The notes under the pieces were generated by a model. The model was not told where the DNA came from. It did not search any database and worked only from the letters and a program-made list of their open reading frames with translations. A stretch of DNA of 64,000 bases, taken from assembly GCF_038738535.1 (NCBI RefSeq), contig NZ_CP046128.1, forward strand, positions 434,001-498,000. Direction: 5' to 3'. This DNA is from Bacillus pumilus (lineage in GTDB: Bacteria > Bacillota > Bacilli > Bacillales > Bacillaceae). The translations under genes were made by a program, and so were the position numbers. This document shows positions 32,883 through 41,989 of the stretch, piece after piece; positions within the stretch are counted from its first letter, which is position 1; each line of letters begins with the position of its first letter.

Positions 32883-34970
32883 TTGAAATCGGTCAAATGG
32901 ATGATTTTTATATTAGCGCTATCCCTTGCTATTCAGCCTTTTTTCATGGCAAGTCAAGCAATGGCGCAATCCAATCGAGTACAAGTGAAAGACGATTGGG
33001 TTCGCTCATCAAAAGGAAGTCAAACAGAAACGCAGCATCTATCAGAAGATGTGGTGACTTTGTATGGACAAGAAGACCGCACTGAATTTTCCTATCAAAT
33101 GGAGAAAGAAAAAGTAGAGTCTAGCACTCTTACATTAAATATAGAGGCTTCACCATTACTCATTTCGCCATCGTCTTTCACAGTGATGATCGATGGAGAG
33201 ATTGAAAAGACAATCCCTGTATCAGGGAAAAACCAAAAAAAATCGATTCAAATCAAATTGAACAAAGCGCAATTGAAAAAAGGATCTCATCAAATTCAGC
33301 TCGCATTTTATGGTGTGTTAAAAGAAGGTGTGTGTATCAACCAAGAGACACCTGCCAATTGGCTGAAAGTATATCCTGAAAGTGAGCTGGCGTTCAAAGG
33401 AGCTCAAACGAAAGACGTGACGTTAGACAGCTTCCCTTCACCTTTTATTCCATCAGGTGAGCAGAAAGAACAAACAGATATTGTGATTCCAAATACACCG
33501 GAAGCGGCTGAATTAGAAGCGGCTATGAAAATCTATCGTACGTTGAAAAACAAAGACCGTCTAGCAGACCTCAAACTCGTTCAAGAAAAGGACCTCAAGC
33601 AAATTGCGCATCCAACCATTGCTGTGGGAGCAAAAGGAAGCTGGAAAGGACGAATGAAATCAATCGAGCAAGCGGCTGGAATTAAAACAGAAAGCAATCA
33701 ACTTACGTTAGCGGTGAGAACCCTGACAGCAAAGAAAAAAGAACAGCCCATTTTATTTGTCTCTGCTAAGCAGCCAAAGACAATTGCTGAAAAAATCAGT
33801 GTCCTGACTCAACCTGAACTGACGGGTCAGCTCACTGGTACCGACCTGCTGCTGCAAAAGGTGACAGCTAATGCTTCTAAGCCATCGCATCATATTCGTT
33901 TAATAGATTTTGGCGGAGATGATGTCACAGTTGGAACCAAAAAGACGGCATCTGATCACTACTATTATCCGAAAGCATTAATCGCTCAACAAAAATCAGG
34001 TGCAAAACTAAATCTATCATTTAAAAAATCGGATCCAGCGAACAAAGCGGAACGTCTAACAGTGATGATCAATAACGAACCGTACGACATACCGTTAACA
34101 AAACTATTAAACAAAGATGAGAATGGATTCTATCATGTGTCCATTCCAGTAGACTCGCAAGTGCTTCAAAAGAACGAGTATGTTGACTTGCAATTTGTCA
34201 CAACGGGTTTTAAAAGCATGGAATCGTGCAGACATACGGATGAAGAAGGCTGGATTTACATTGACAAGAACAGCTCTCTTCAAATACCAGAAGGAACAAA
34301 TAGTGATACACCGGATTTAGCCGCATGGCCGCTTCCTTACACTTCAAAAACACAGCAAGGAAACACATTGATCATCATGCCAGATCAAATCAAGCAAGCA
34401 ACGATCAATCAAATGGCGATGCTGACAGAATCATTTAGTCAGCCGGAAGCTGCTCAATATCATTTGATCAAAGCATCGAATGTGACAAATGAACAATTGA
34501 AAAAGAACTCTCTCATTTTCATCGGGGGCATCCAGACATTCTCTCTTTTAAAAGAAAAAGCAGACGATCTCATCGTTCCAGCGAAAAAGGGTCAATATGA
34601 TGTATCCTCATTTGGCATGATCAACGAAACCACAGCTCGTATTGTATGGACGCAGCCATCTGTATGGAATAAAGAACAAACAATGACCGTTTTTGCAGGA
34701 ATGACGGCAGCTGACGCTGATGTTTCAAATGATATGATACGTTTCCTTCAAACAAATACGGAGACCGCAACAGTTGCAATAGAAAGCAAAAACAAAGAGA
34801 TGTTCTCTAATCATCAAACAGTCACCAGCACAACAAATGATCTGAAAAAAGGTGAAAAGCAAGGCGATGGTGAGTCTTGGATTTACTTTGCGTGTATCGC
34901 TGTACTGATCATTTTTGTGGTGATGATGATTGTTTATTTCGTACGAAAAAATCGCAAAAAAACTGAGTGA
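32883..34970 (+). CDS. ydaN: YdaN, BcsB-like membrane-anchored polysaccharide export subunit
   Basis: A 695-residue protein starting at TTG 32883, four bases after ydaM. It has a signal peptide (FILALSLAIQPFFMAS, cut near AMA) and a large beta-rich extracellular part. One C-terminal membrane helix lies at about 667-687 (FACIAVLIIFVVMMIVYFV) with a basic tail. The repeated carbohydrate-binding/flavodoxin-like units of BcsB are visible: LIDFGGDDVTVGTKK, RLTVMINNEP with YHVSIPVDSQVL, and FMSMESC-type cysteines (CINQETPANW, MESCRHTDEEGWIYID). It likely pairs with YdaM as BcsB does with BcsA, guiding the polymer across the cell surface. It is the last gene of the operon. Confidence 0.9.
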   Translation: MKSVKWMIFILALSLAIQPFFMASQAMAQSNRVQVKDDWVRSSKGSQTETQHLSEDVVTLYGQEDRTEFSYQMEKEKVESSTLTLNIEASPLLISPSSFTVMIDGEIEKTIPVSGKNQKKSIQIKLNKAQLKKGSHQIQLAFYGVLKEGVCINQETPANWLKVYPESELAFKGAQTKDVTLDSFPSPFIPSGEQKEQTDIVIPNTPEAAELEAAMKIYRTLKNKDRLADLKLVQEKDLKQIAHPTIAVGAKGSWKGRMKSIEQAAGIKTESNQLTLAVRTLTAKKKEQPILFVSAKQPKTIAEKISVLTQPELTGQLTGTDLLLQKVTANASKPSHHIRLIDFGGDDVTVGTKKTASDHYYYPKALIAQQKSGAKLNLSFKKSDPANKAERLTVMINNEPYDIPLTKLLNKDENGFYHVSIPVDSQVLQKNEYVDLQFVTTGFKSMESCRHTDEEGWIYIDKNSSLQIPEGTNSDTPDLAAWPLPYTSKTQQGNTLIIMPDQIKQATINQMAMLTESFSQPEAAQYHLIKASNVTNEQLKKNSLIFIGGIQTFSLLKEKADDLIVPAKKGQYDVSSFGMINETTARIVWTQPSVWNKEQTMTVFAGMTAADADVSNDMIRFLQTNTETATVAIESKNKEMFSNHQTVTSTTNDLKKGEKQGDGESWIYFACIAVLIIFVVMMIVYFVRKNRKKTE

Positions 34971-35000
34971 TAAACGGTCAAAAGACCTTGAAAAAATCTC

Positions 35001-35029
35001 TTTACTTTGGTGTCAAACGGGAGTATGAT
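35001..35029 (+). promoter_or_regulatory. SigA promoter of kimA
   Basis: TTTACT, 17-base spacer, TATGAT. It lies directly upstream of the c-di-AMP riboswitch. Confidence 0.65.
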
Positions 35030-35046
35030 CTCTTTTATAAAAGACC

Positions 35047-35175
35047 AATCGCTGAATCATTTCGATGAGCGGGGGAACCAATTGTGGTGGAAAGCACCAC
35101 GTGGGGTGAATCCTTTTTAGGTAGGGCAAAGTCTCATGCGCCCGAATCCGTCAGCTAACCTCGTAAGCGTTAAAG
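35047..35175 (+). promoter_or_regulatory. c-di-AMP riboswitch (ydaO type) of kimA
   Basis: All conserved ydaO-class blocks are present in order: CGCTGAATC, GCGGGGGAACCA, GGGGTGAATCC, TAGGTAGGGC, CCGAATCCGTCAGCTAACC and TCGTAAGCG. The outer stem pairs the first and last blocks. Binding of c-di-AMP favours the terminator downstream (35206-35243), shutting off potassium import when c-di-AMP is high. This is the founding example of the class. Confidence 0.97.
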
Positions 35176-35205
35176 AGAGCAAAGACCAACCTGTGATCTA
35201 AACAA

Positions 35206-35243
35206 TAGGCACAGGGGCATTCTATTGCCTCTGTGTCTTTTTG
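35206..35243 (+). terminator. Riboswitch expression-platform terminator
   Basis: CACAGGGGCA, loop TTCTAT, TGCCTCTGTG followed by T5, between the c-di-AMP aptamer and kimA. Confidence 0.9.
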
Positions 35244-35296
35244 GCGATCCATCTTTTGTAATTTAAATCGTTTGACACTAAAGGAGCGGGCATCAC

Positions 35297-37123
35297 ATGT
35301 ACAGTTTGATGAAGCGTATTTTAATTGGTAAACCATTAAAATCACAGGCAGCAGGAGAACAAAAACTATCAAAAATCAAAGCGTTGGCATTATTGTCATC
35401 AGACGCATTGTCATCAGTTGCATACGGTACAGAACAAATTTTAATTGTTCTTTCCGTGGTTAGTGCAGCAGCATTTTGGTACTCACTCCCGATTGCAGGT
35501 TGCGTATTAATTCTTTTAATGGCGTTAATTCTATCTTACCGCCAGATCATTTATGCTTATCCAGAAGGCGGAGGGGCATATGTTGTCTCTAGCAGAAACC
35601 TAGGTGAAAAACCAGGATTGATCGCTGGTGGGTCATTGCTTGTAGACTATATTTTGACTGTAGCAGTGAGCATATCAGCGGGTACTGATGCCATCACATC
35701 GGCTTTTCCAGCACTATATCCATATCATGTTTTGATCTCAATTGTATTGGTCATCGTGATTATGGTGCTCAACCTTCGTGGATTGACAGAATCGGCATCT
35801 ATCCTGGCTTATCCTGTATACTTGTTTGTATTTTCACTCCTTATCTTAATTGGAGTAGGTGGCTTCAAATTATTAACAGGAGGCGTACCGCCAGCACCTG
35901 AGCATGCAGCGGTAGGCACACACGTACAAGGCATTACATTATTTCTGTTATTAAAAGCTTTTTCATCTGGCTGTTCTGCTCTGACTGGAGTAGAAGCCAT
36001 TTCAAATACCATTCCATCCTTTAAAAAACCAGCTGCTCAAAATGCAGCAAGAACATTATTGATGATGGGTGGATTACTAGCCGTTTTATTTGTGGGGGTC
36101 ACATTGCTTGCATTTGGTTTTGGCATCTCACCAAAGCCAGAAGAAACGGTTGTATCACAAATTGCATCAGACACTTTTGGACGTACGTTTTTCTATTACG
36201 TGATTCAGGCTGTCACAGCGCTAATCTTAATATTAGCGGCAAATACCGGCTTTTCAGCCTTTCCTTTATTGGCTGTCAATTTAGCAAAGGATAAATATAT
36301 GCCGCGTATGTTTACTGTAAGAGGAGACCGGCTTGGTTACTCCAATGGCATTATCTTTTTAGGCGTAGCCTCTATGCTGCTCATTTGGTTGTTTGATGGG
36401 AAAACAGAACACCTCATCCCGCTATATGCTGTCGGTGTGTTCATTCCATTTACCCTGTCGCAGACCGGCATGTGTGTGAAGTGGATTCGAGAAAAACCGC
36501 AGGGCTGGAAAACGAAAATGCCAATCAATATAGTCGGAGCACTGATTTCTTTTACAGTTTTCATGATACTCATTTTGACCAAGTTCCATCTCGTATGGCC
36601 AGTATTTGTTTTCATGCCTATTGTTCTATTTATCTTTCATTCCATTAAAAAGCATTACCTGTCTGTTGGAGAACAACTGCGTTTATTGAATGAAACAGAG
36701 CCTGTTGAGATTAAAGGGAATGTGGTCATCGTACCGATAGCAGGTGTAACACGTGTCGTCGAACAATCTGTCCAATATGCAAGGTCTTTGTCAGATCAAG
36801 TCATAGCGGTTCATGTATCCTTTGATAAAGAAAAGGATAAGAAAATTGAAGAGGATTGGGAAAAACTAAACAGCGGTGTACGGCTTGTGATGCTGCATTC
36901 TTCCTATCGAAGCCTCATTCACCCGCTTGATAAATTTCTTGAAACCATTGAGGCAAAAGCAAATGCGCATCAATATAAAGTGATGGTGCTCGTGCCTCAA
37001 TTTATCCCGAAAAAAAGATGGCACACCATTTTGCATAATCAATCTGCCTTTTTATTAAGATTCCGCCTTTTATGGAAGCGTGATATTGTGGTGGCGACCC
37101 TCCCATATCATTTTAAAAAGTAG
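35297..37123 (+). CDS. kimA: High-affinity potassium importer KimA
   Basis: A 608-residue APC-superfamily K+/H+ symporter. ATG 35297 follows AAAGGAGCGGG. About 12 membrane helices (30-470) with LLSSDALSSVAYGTEQIL in TM1, YPEGGGAYVVSSRNLG, GSLLVDYILTVAVSISAGTDA and LTGVEAISNTIPSF. The cytoplasmic C-terminal domain (about 470-608) has a USP-like start, VVIVPIAGVTRVVEQSV, and in B. subtilis binds c-di-AMP, which inhibits transport. The gene is thus controlled twice by c-di-AMP: riboswitch and protein. Length is within one residue of B. subtilis KimA. Confidence 0.97.
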   Translation: MYSLMKRILIGKPLKSQAAGEQKLSKIKALALLSSDALSSVAYGTEQILIVLSVVSAAAFWYSLPIAGCVLILLMALILSYRQIIYAYPEGGGAYVVSSRNLGEKPGLIAGGSLLVDYILTVAVSISAGTDAITSAFPALYPYHVLISIVLVIVIMVLNLRGLTESASILAYPVYLFVFSLLILIGVGGFKLLTGGVPPAPEHAAVGTHVQGITLFLLLKAFSSGCSALTGVEAISNTIPSFKKPAAQNAARTLLMMGGLLAVLFVGVTLLAFGFGISPKPEETVVSQIASDTFGRTFFYYVIQAVTALILILAANTGFSAFPLLAVNLAKDKYMPRMFTVRGDRLGYSNGIIFLGVASMLLIWLFDGKTEHLIPLYAVGVFIPFTLSQTGMCVKWIREKPQGWKTKMPINIVGALISFTVFMILILTKFHLVWPVFVFMPIVLFIFHSIKKHYLSVGEQLRLLNETEPVEIKGNVVIVPIAGVTRVVEQSVQYARSLSDQVIAVHVSFDKEKDKKIEEDWEKLNSGVRLVMLHSSYRSLIHPLDKFLETIEAKANAHQYKVMVLVPQFIPKKRWHTILHNQSAFLLRFRLLWKRDIVVATLPYHFKK

Positions 37124-37140
37124 CAAAAGCAAGTTGAAAC

Positions 37141-37166
37141 GTTTGATTAAAAGGATGCGGTGGTAT
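37141..37166 (+). promoter_or_regulatory. Candidate SigB promoter of ydaP
   Basis: GTTTGA, 13-base spacer, GTGGTAT, 28 bases before the ydaP start. ydaP is a known SigB-dependent gene in B. subtilis. Confidence 0.65.
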
Positions 37167-37193
37167 GGAGTAAGAAAAAAGGAGTTTTCTCAC

Positions 37194-38915
37194 ATGCCGC
37201 AAAGAACCGCAGGAAAAGAAGTAACAGCGCTACTGGAAGAGTGGGGCGTGAAACATATTTATGGAATGCCCGGCGACAGCATAAACGAATTGATTGAAGA
37301 ACTTAGGCATGAATCAAGCCAAATACAATTTATACAAACGAGACATGAAGAAGTGGCAGCACTTTCAGCGGCGGCTGATGCCAAACTAACAGGTAAACTC
37401 GGTGTCTGCTTATCAATCGCTGGACCGGGTGCTGTCCACTTATTAAATGGACTATATGATGCAAAAGCAGATGGTGCACCAGTTTTAGCAATTGCAGGAC
37501 AGGTTGCTTCGGCCGAAGTAGGAAGAGACGCATTCCAAGAAATCAAATTAGAGCGGATGTTTGATGATGTCGCTGTCTTTAATCAGCAGGTACAGACGGC
37601 AGAAGCGCTGCCTGACTTATTGAATCAAGCCATCAAAGCAGCTTATACCCATAAAGGTGTGGCAGTTCTCACCGTATCGGATGACTTATTTTCTCAAAAA
37701 ATTAAGCGTAAACCCATTTATACATCTCCTCTTTATGTTGAGGGAGAAGTACGGCCAAAGAAAGATCAACTGCTAAAGGCAGCTCAGCTGATTAACAATG
37801 CGAAGAAGCCAGTCATCTTAGCAGGTAAAGGATTAAGAAATGCAAAAGAAGAGCTTCTTTCATTTGCAGAAAAGGCAGCTGCTCCTATCGTCATCACACT
37901 CCCTGCAAAAGGGGTTGTGCCAGACAGGCATCCATACTTTTTAGGTAACCTAGGTCAAATTGGAACGAAGCCGGCATATGAAGCGATGGAAGAATGTGAT
38001 CTCTTAATTATGCTTGGAACCTCCTTTCCATATAGAGACTACTTACCAGAGGACACGCCAGCCATTCAACTGGATATTAAACCAGATCAAATCGGTAAAA
38101 GATATCCAGTAGATGTGGGAATCGTGAGCGACAGCAAGAGTGGTTTGCATGAACTGACTTCCTACATTGAATATAAAGAGCAGCGTGGTTTTCTTGAAGC
38201 TTGTACAGAGCATATGATGAAGTGGCGAGAAGAAATGGATAAGGAAAAATCCGTTGCTACTTCACCGATTAAACCACAGCAAGTCATTGCTAGATTAGAA
38301 GAAGCAGTCGAAGACGACGCTATTCTTTCAGTTGATGTTGGTAATGTGACGGTCTGGATGGCACGTCATTTCGAAATGAAACAGCAGGATTTCATTATCT
38401 CCAGCTGGCTTGCCACAATGGGCTGTGGTTTACCTGGTGCGATTTCGGCTAAGTTAAATGAACCGAACCGACAAGCCATTGCTGTCTGTGGTGATGGAGG
38501 CTTCACAATGGTCATGCAAGACTTTGTGACAGCTGTAAAATATAAGCTCCCGATCGTTGTCGTGATCTTAAACAACAACAATTTAGGAATGATTGAATAT
38601 GAGCAACAGGTAAAAGGAAACATGAATTATGGTATAGAGCTGGAGGATATTGATTTTGCTAAGTTTGCAGAAGCATGTGGCGGCAAAGGAATCTCTGTGT
38701 CATCACATGAAGAATTAGCGCCAGCCTTTGATACAGCCCTTCAATCTGATAAACCAGTCATTATTGATGTCACTGTCGCCAATGAACCCCCGTTACCTGG
38801 AAAAATCACGTACACCCAAGCAGCAGGCTTCAGTAAATATTTATTGAAAAAATTCTTTGAAAAAGGTGAGCTGGATATCCCTCCACTCAAGAAAAGCCTC
38901 AAACGCTTTTTCTAA
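37194..38915 (+). CDS. ydaP: Pyruvate oxidase YdaP (thiamine-diphosphate enzyme)
   Basis: A 573-residue ThDP/FAD-dependent enzyme of the pyruvate oxidase (PoxB-like) group, made under general stress. The frame opens at 37080, but ATG 37194 follows AAAGGAGTTTT. The N-terminal Pyr domain has GMPGDSINELIEEL and the catalytic Glu in TRHEEVAALSA. The middle domain has KPVILAGKGLRNAKEEL and LGNLGQIGTKPAYEA. The PP domain has the ThDP motif from CGDGGFTMV to NNNNLG. It converts pyruvate to acetate (or acetyl phosphate) and CO2, with electrons to quinone or O2. It sits behind a SigB-like promoter between kimA and the LXG insertion. Confidence 0.94.
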   Translation: MPQRTAGKEVTALLEEWGVKHIYGMPGDSINELIEELRHESSQIQFIQTRHEEVAALSAAADAKLTGKLGVCLSIAGPGAVHLLNGLYDAKADGAPVLAIAGQVASAEVGRDAFQEIKLERMFDDVAVFNQQVQTAEALPDLLNQAIKAAYTHKGVAVLTVSDDLFSQKIKRKPIYTSPLYVEGEVRPKKDQLLKAAQLINNAKKPVILAGKGLRNAKEELLSFAEKAAAPIVITLPAKGVVPDRHPYFLGNLGQIGTKPAYEAMEECDLLIMLGTSFPYRDYLPEDTPAIQLDIKPDQIGKRYPVDVGIVSDSKSGLHELTSYIEYKEQRGFLEACTEHMMKWREEMDKEKSVATSPIKPQQVIARLEEAVEDDAILSVDVGNVTVWMARHFEMKQQDFIISSWLATMGCGLPGAISAKLNEPNRQAIAVCGDGGFTMVMQDFVTAVKYKLPIVVVILNNNNLGMIEYEQQVKGNMNYGIELEDIDFAKFAEACGGKGISVSSHEELAPAFDTALQSDKPVIIDVTVANEPPLPGKITYTQAAGFSKYLLKKFFEKGELDIPPLKKSLKRFF

Positions 38916-38921
38916 ACACAA

Positions 38922-38960
38922 GGTAGTCGGTCTTCTGAAAAGAAGGCTGACTTTTTTTTG
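38922..38960 (+). terminator. Intrinsic terminator
   Basis: AGTCGGTCTTCT, GAAA loop, AGAAGGCTGACT then T8 after ydaP. Confidence 0.9.
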
Positions 38961-38984
38961 TGATGATTAGGGAAATCATTTCAA

Positions 38985-39013
38985 TTGTCACTTGCCTTCA
39001 TCTCTATTAAAAT
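38985..39013 (+). promoter_or_regulatory. SigA promoter of the LXG toxin gene
   Basis: TTGTCA, exactly 17 bases, TAAAAT, about 100 bases before the CTG start of the toxin gene. Confidence 0.55.
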
Positions 39014-39110
39014 ATTTGGAAATTAATTTTGTAACTTAAAGCCTATTTTTCCAATTCGATGAGAAAGGTAAAATAGACTTTATGATCAATAATGGAGGGA
39101 GTGACTTCTT

Positions 39111-40706
39111 CTGGGCAAGATACTTGATGCAAAAGCACTAACAAGTGCCACGGACACAAGGGCAAAACACTACCAGGAACTCCGCGAACAAATGGTAGAT
39201 TTAAAAAAGACACTTCAAGGCATGGCAAACCTCGGTGATGATTTCACTGGAAAAGGCGCCGACAACATTAAAAGCTTTTATAAAGAGCTGGCTGGAAATG
39301 TAGACATGTTTATCAGCTTCATTGATAAGCAAAAGGCCTTTCATGAAGGTGTTTCTGGGACACTCGATGATACAAACTTTGGCGGCGATACCTTCGTAGA
39401 AGAACACTTTTTAGACAACGCAGTACATATGGGCATCAAAAATGCCAAAAGCATTGTAAAGGATCAAAAAAAGGCACTCAAAACGATTTTTCAAGACATC
39501 GACGACCTCATTTCTCTAGAGGTATTTGACAGCAAAACCTTTGATGAAAAAATTGCAAATGCAGAAGATGAACGAAAAAAGACAGTAAAAGACCTAAGAG
39601 AGCTTGATCAAAATTTAAAAGATGAATATGCTTTGTCAGAAACGGAGCAGCAAGCTACAATGGCATTGTACGCGGAAATGATGAATGCCACAAATGACGG
39701 AAAAGCGATTTCGCCTATGAATTTTGACAAGAAAGCGTATCAAAATAGCGAAATCTACAAGGCAAAAAGCGATATTGAGAAGCAAACTGCTGAATATCTC
39801 AAAATTAAAAAAGAACAAGAAGAAGCTAGAGAAATCGCAAAGGAACAAGAAGCACTCGCCAACCGCCCTTGGTATGAAAAAGCACTTGATTATGGTGGAA
39901 ATATCGTGAATGAACTGACTGGTGTAAACGATGCAAAACGCGCCGCAACGGGCGTTGACCCGGTCACAGGCGAAGAACTTACCGCAGGACAGCGCGTCGC
40001 CGCAGGCGGCATGGCAGCAGCAGGTTATATCCCAATCGTCGGTTGGGCAGGCCGCATTTTCAAAGGCGGGAAAGCCGTTTATAAAACAACTCAAGCCACC
40101 TCGGCCGCAGTCAGAGCAGTCGATATTTACAAGACATCGCAAAAGTCTTTTGACGCCCTAAAAACATCCCAAAAAGGCTTATATGGCCTCACCGCCACCA
40201 ACGGCTTCAGCGAAGCGATTACGGGGCGAGATATGTTTGGAAATAAGGTCTCGAAAGAACAGCAGGAAGCGAGCATGAACGCAGCGCTTGGAATGCTTTT
40301 GCCGTTTGGGGCGAAAGGGTTTCATGGGAAGATGGGGGTTAAAAGTACTGCTAAAAATGTAGATAATGGTACAGTGTGGAGGAATATAAAAGTTACTCAA
40401 CCACTTTATGAAGGTACAAAAATCCCAAAATCTTTTGAATTAGCAACAGCAGATGGAAAGTTCTGGGTGCATCCAAATGGAACAAAACATATGGTTGAGT
40501 ATATAACAAGAGATGCTACTACACATGGTATGCCGATAAATAGTCAAACTTTATTGTCGAGTTTCCAAAGCTCTGTTAACAATGCTGCTAAGCAAGGAAT
40601 TAAATATGAAGAAATTATGAAGGTAGGTAATTGGGAATTAATATTTAGTAAACCCCGGGGAGACGGATTACTACCAGTAATAAAGCATGCTGTGTATATG
40701 CCTTAA
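39111..40706 (+). CDS. LXG-domain polymorphic toxin (type VII-secreted)
   Basis: A 531-residue contact-dependent toxin if translation begins at CTG 39111. The frame is closed by a TGA at 39102, GGAGGG lies upstream, and the protein then starts GKILDAKALTSATDTRAKH as LXG proteins do. The ATG at 39192 would remove the conserved N-terminus. Order: helical LXG domain (about 1-215), coiled linker rich in K/E, a pre-toxin TG-like hydrophobic segment (AAGGMAAAGYIPIVGWAGR, about 285-305), and a C-terminal toxin tip of about 120 residues. The tip contains GTKIPKSFEL, KFWVHPNGTKHM, GMPINSQTLLSSFQSSVN and GNWELIFSKPRG. I do not know the tip's activity for certain; tips of B. subtilis LXG relatives are nucleases. 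Base use becomes visibly AT-rich from about 40335, marking an exchanged cassette. Confidence 0.88.
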   Translation: MGKILDAKALTSATDTRAKHYQELREQMVDLKKTLQGMANLGDDFTGKGADNIKSFYKELAGNVDMFISFIDKQKAFHEGVSGTLDDTNFGGDTFVEEHFLDNAVHMGIKNAKSIVKDQKKALKTIFQDIDDLISLEVFDSKTFDEKIANAEDERKKTVKDLRELDQNLKDEYALSETEQQATMALYAEMMNATNDGKAISPMNFDKKAYQNSEIYKAKSDIEKQTAEYLKIKKEQEEAREIAKEQEALANRPWYEKALDYGGNIVNELTGVNDAKRAATGVDPVTGEELTAGQRVAAGGMAAAGYIPIVGWAGRIFKGGKAVYKTTQATSAAVRAVDIYKTSQKSFDALKTSQKGLYGLTATNGFSEAITGRDMFGNKVSKEQQEASMNAALGMLLPFGAKGFHGKMGVKSTAKNVDNGTVWRNIKVTQPLYEGTKIPKSFELATADGKFWVHPNGTKHMVEYITRDATTHGMPINSQTLLSSFQSSVNNAAKQGIKYEEIMKVGNWELIFSKPRGDGLLPVIKHAVYMP

Positions 40707-40720
40707 AAGGAGAAATGATG

Positions 40721-41230
40721 ATGTTAAAAGTAATAGATTATAAAGACAGCCAACCTATAAACATTGAATATGATCTTTATACACCGATTAATATAGAATT
40801 TGGTAGTTGGAATATATCAAAAGAGCCAACGATATATTGGAGAACTGGAGATTTAAAGAAATCTTTAATTGAAATAGGTTTAGGGAAATATACAGGTAAT
40901 ATTCGTTCAATTACACTAACGTTAAGTGAAAATGTACACAAAATGGAAAGTTTGAAATTAGATATGGGAGATATAAATATGGTTAAAGGTGTACCGAGTT
41001 TTCAGATAGAAGAATCTAATGATAATACCTATATAGACGAAAAAGGTAAATTAGACGTATATATAGGGAAGGATAGGGTATTAATTTCATTCTCAGAAAA
41101 TGATGCAGTGTCTATTTTACAAAATGATACAGTAGGATTTGTTTTGGATAAAGAAGAAGTAGTTTGTGGTATTATCATAAGTGGTATGTTAGAACATGAA
41201 AAGAAAACATTAGAAGATGCATTGAATTAA
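40721..41230 (+). CDS. Presumed immunity protein of the LXG toxin
   Basis: A 169-residue cytoplasmic protein beginning 14 bases after the toxin stop. Three consecutive ATGs occur (40715, 40718, 40721); the third has the best spacing from AAAAGGAG. It has no signal or membrane segment, is acidic and beta-rich (INIEFGSWNISKEPTIYW, SLKLDMGDINM, VYIGKDRVLISFSEND) and is strongly AT-rich like the toxin tip. Position, size and base composition are what is expected of a cognate immunity gene. The sequence itself matches no family I can name, so the role is inferred from context. Confidence 0.75.
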   Translation: MLKVIDYKDSQPINIEYDLYTPINIEFGSWNISKEPTIYWRTGDLKKSLIEIGLGKYTGNIRSITLTLSENVHKMESLKLDMGDINMVKGVPSFQIEESNDNTYIDEKGKLDVYIGKDRVLISFSENDAVSILQNDTVGFVLDKEEVVCGIIISGMLEHEKKTLEDALN

Positions 41231-41246
41231 AGTATTATGAAATACA

Positions 41247-41284
41247 AAAACCTTGATGGCTAAATGTCTTTAAAGGTTTTTTGT
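41247..41284 (+). terminator. Probable terminator after the immunity gene
   Basis: AAAAACCTT, loop of about 17 bases, AAAGGTTTTTT. Confidence 0.55.
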
Positions 41285-41289
41285 GTTGA

Positions 41290-41382
41290 TCGAAGTTTAG
41301 AAAATTATTTGATAGTGATGAATATGGTGAAAGAATTTTTAATTATCAAGAAAGTGCTAGAAGCCACCTCATGATCAAGTGA
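41290..41382 (+). pseudogene. Fragment of a lost toxin C-terminus
   Basis: An open frame without start or ribosome binding site reads KLFDSDEYGERIFNYQES then ARSHLMIK and stops. It looks like the end of a globular domain rather than random intergenic sequence. It sits directly before a second immunity-type gene, where an older toxin tip would have been. Interpretation by context; short, so uncertain. Confidence 0.35.
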
Positions 41383-41454
41383 AAACGGATTATATAATTA
41401 TTTATAGCTGTTTTTTGTTTTGTCCAAACTTAGAAACTGAAAGGGTTTTTAATA

Positions 41455-41898
41455 TTGAATGATATATTGACAAAGAAGTTAGTTATAGAAAGTGGTATTG
41501 AGTTTGAAAAGTCTCTAGAGTATGGGGGACCCTACGAACTAGCGATTGTAGAATATACTCAAGGAGGGAAAGAAAAACTATTTACTGGACTAGCCTATGA
41601 TATGTACGAAAACGGACATATTGAAAGTTATTTCTATGTAGAGAAAGGTATTAAACAGGGGAAGTATGTGGAGTTTTACTCAAATGGCAGTGTGAAAAAA
41701 ATAGGGTATATGAGGAAGAACGCTACAGAGGGATATCAAGTTGAGTTTTTTGAGAATGGAAATAAAAAGTATGAATGTGAATGTATTGCTGGCCGAGAGA
41801 TGACTTACATAAAATATGATAAAGAGGGTAATGTGAAAGAGCATAAGGCAGAACCTAGTGAATCAGATTTAATATATGCTGAAAAATTCAATGATTGA
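41455..41898 (+). CDS. MORN-repeat protein, orphan YwqK-type immunity protein
   Basis: A 147-residue protein starting at TTG 41455 after GAAAGGG. The middle contains MORN_2-like repeats: GLAYDMYENGHIESYFYVEKG, then KQGKYVEFYSNGSVKKIGYM, then EGYQVEFFENGNKKYE. In B. subtilis the LXG toxin YwqJ is paired with the MORN-repeat antitoxin YwqK, so an immunity role is likely. No intact toxin gene precedes it, only the short fragment at 41290-41382. It is therefore probably an orphan that protects against siblings carrying the lost tip. AT-rich like the rest of the cassette. Confidence 0.75.
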   Translation: MNDILTKKLVIESGIEFEKSLEYGGPYELAIVEYTQGGKEKLFTGLAYDMYENGHIESYFYVEKGIKQGKYVEFYSNGSVKKIGYMRKNATEGYQVEFFENGNKKYECECIAGREMTYIKYDKEGNVKEHKAEPSESDLIYAEKFND

Positions 41899-41989
41899 TC
41901 AATGGTCACATGAATTATCAGTTAAAAAAGCTTAAAATGAGAAGAAATCAAGTAGAAATCATTACAAATTGAAAAGGAGAATAAAAACC

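Noticed and set aside
35151-35372. Minus-strand ORF across the kimA riboswitch and start
   Set aside because: Lies on the complement of a conserved riboswitch and has no translation signals.
37080-37193. Long N-terminal extension of ydaP
   Set aside because: It overlaps the end of kimA and the SigB-like promoter; ATG 37194 has the ribosome binding site and gives the family's usual start.
39636-40142. 168-residue cysteine-rich antisense ORF inside the LXG gene
   Set aside because: Composition is the mirror of the K/E/A-rich coding strand, no start site, no motif.
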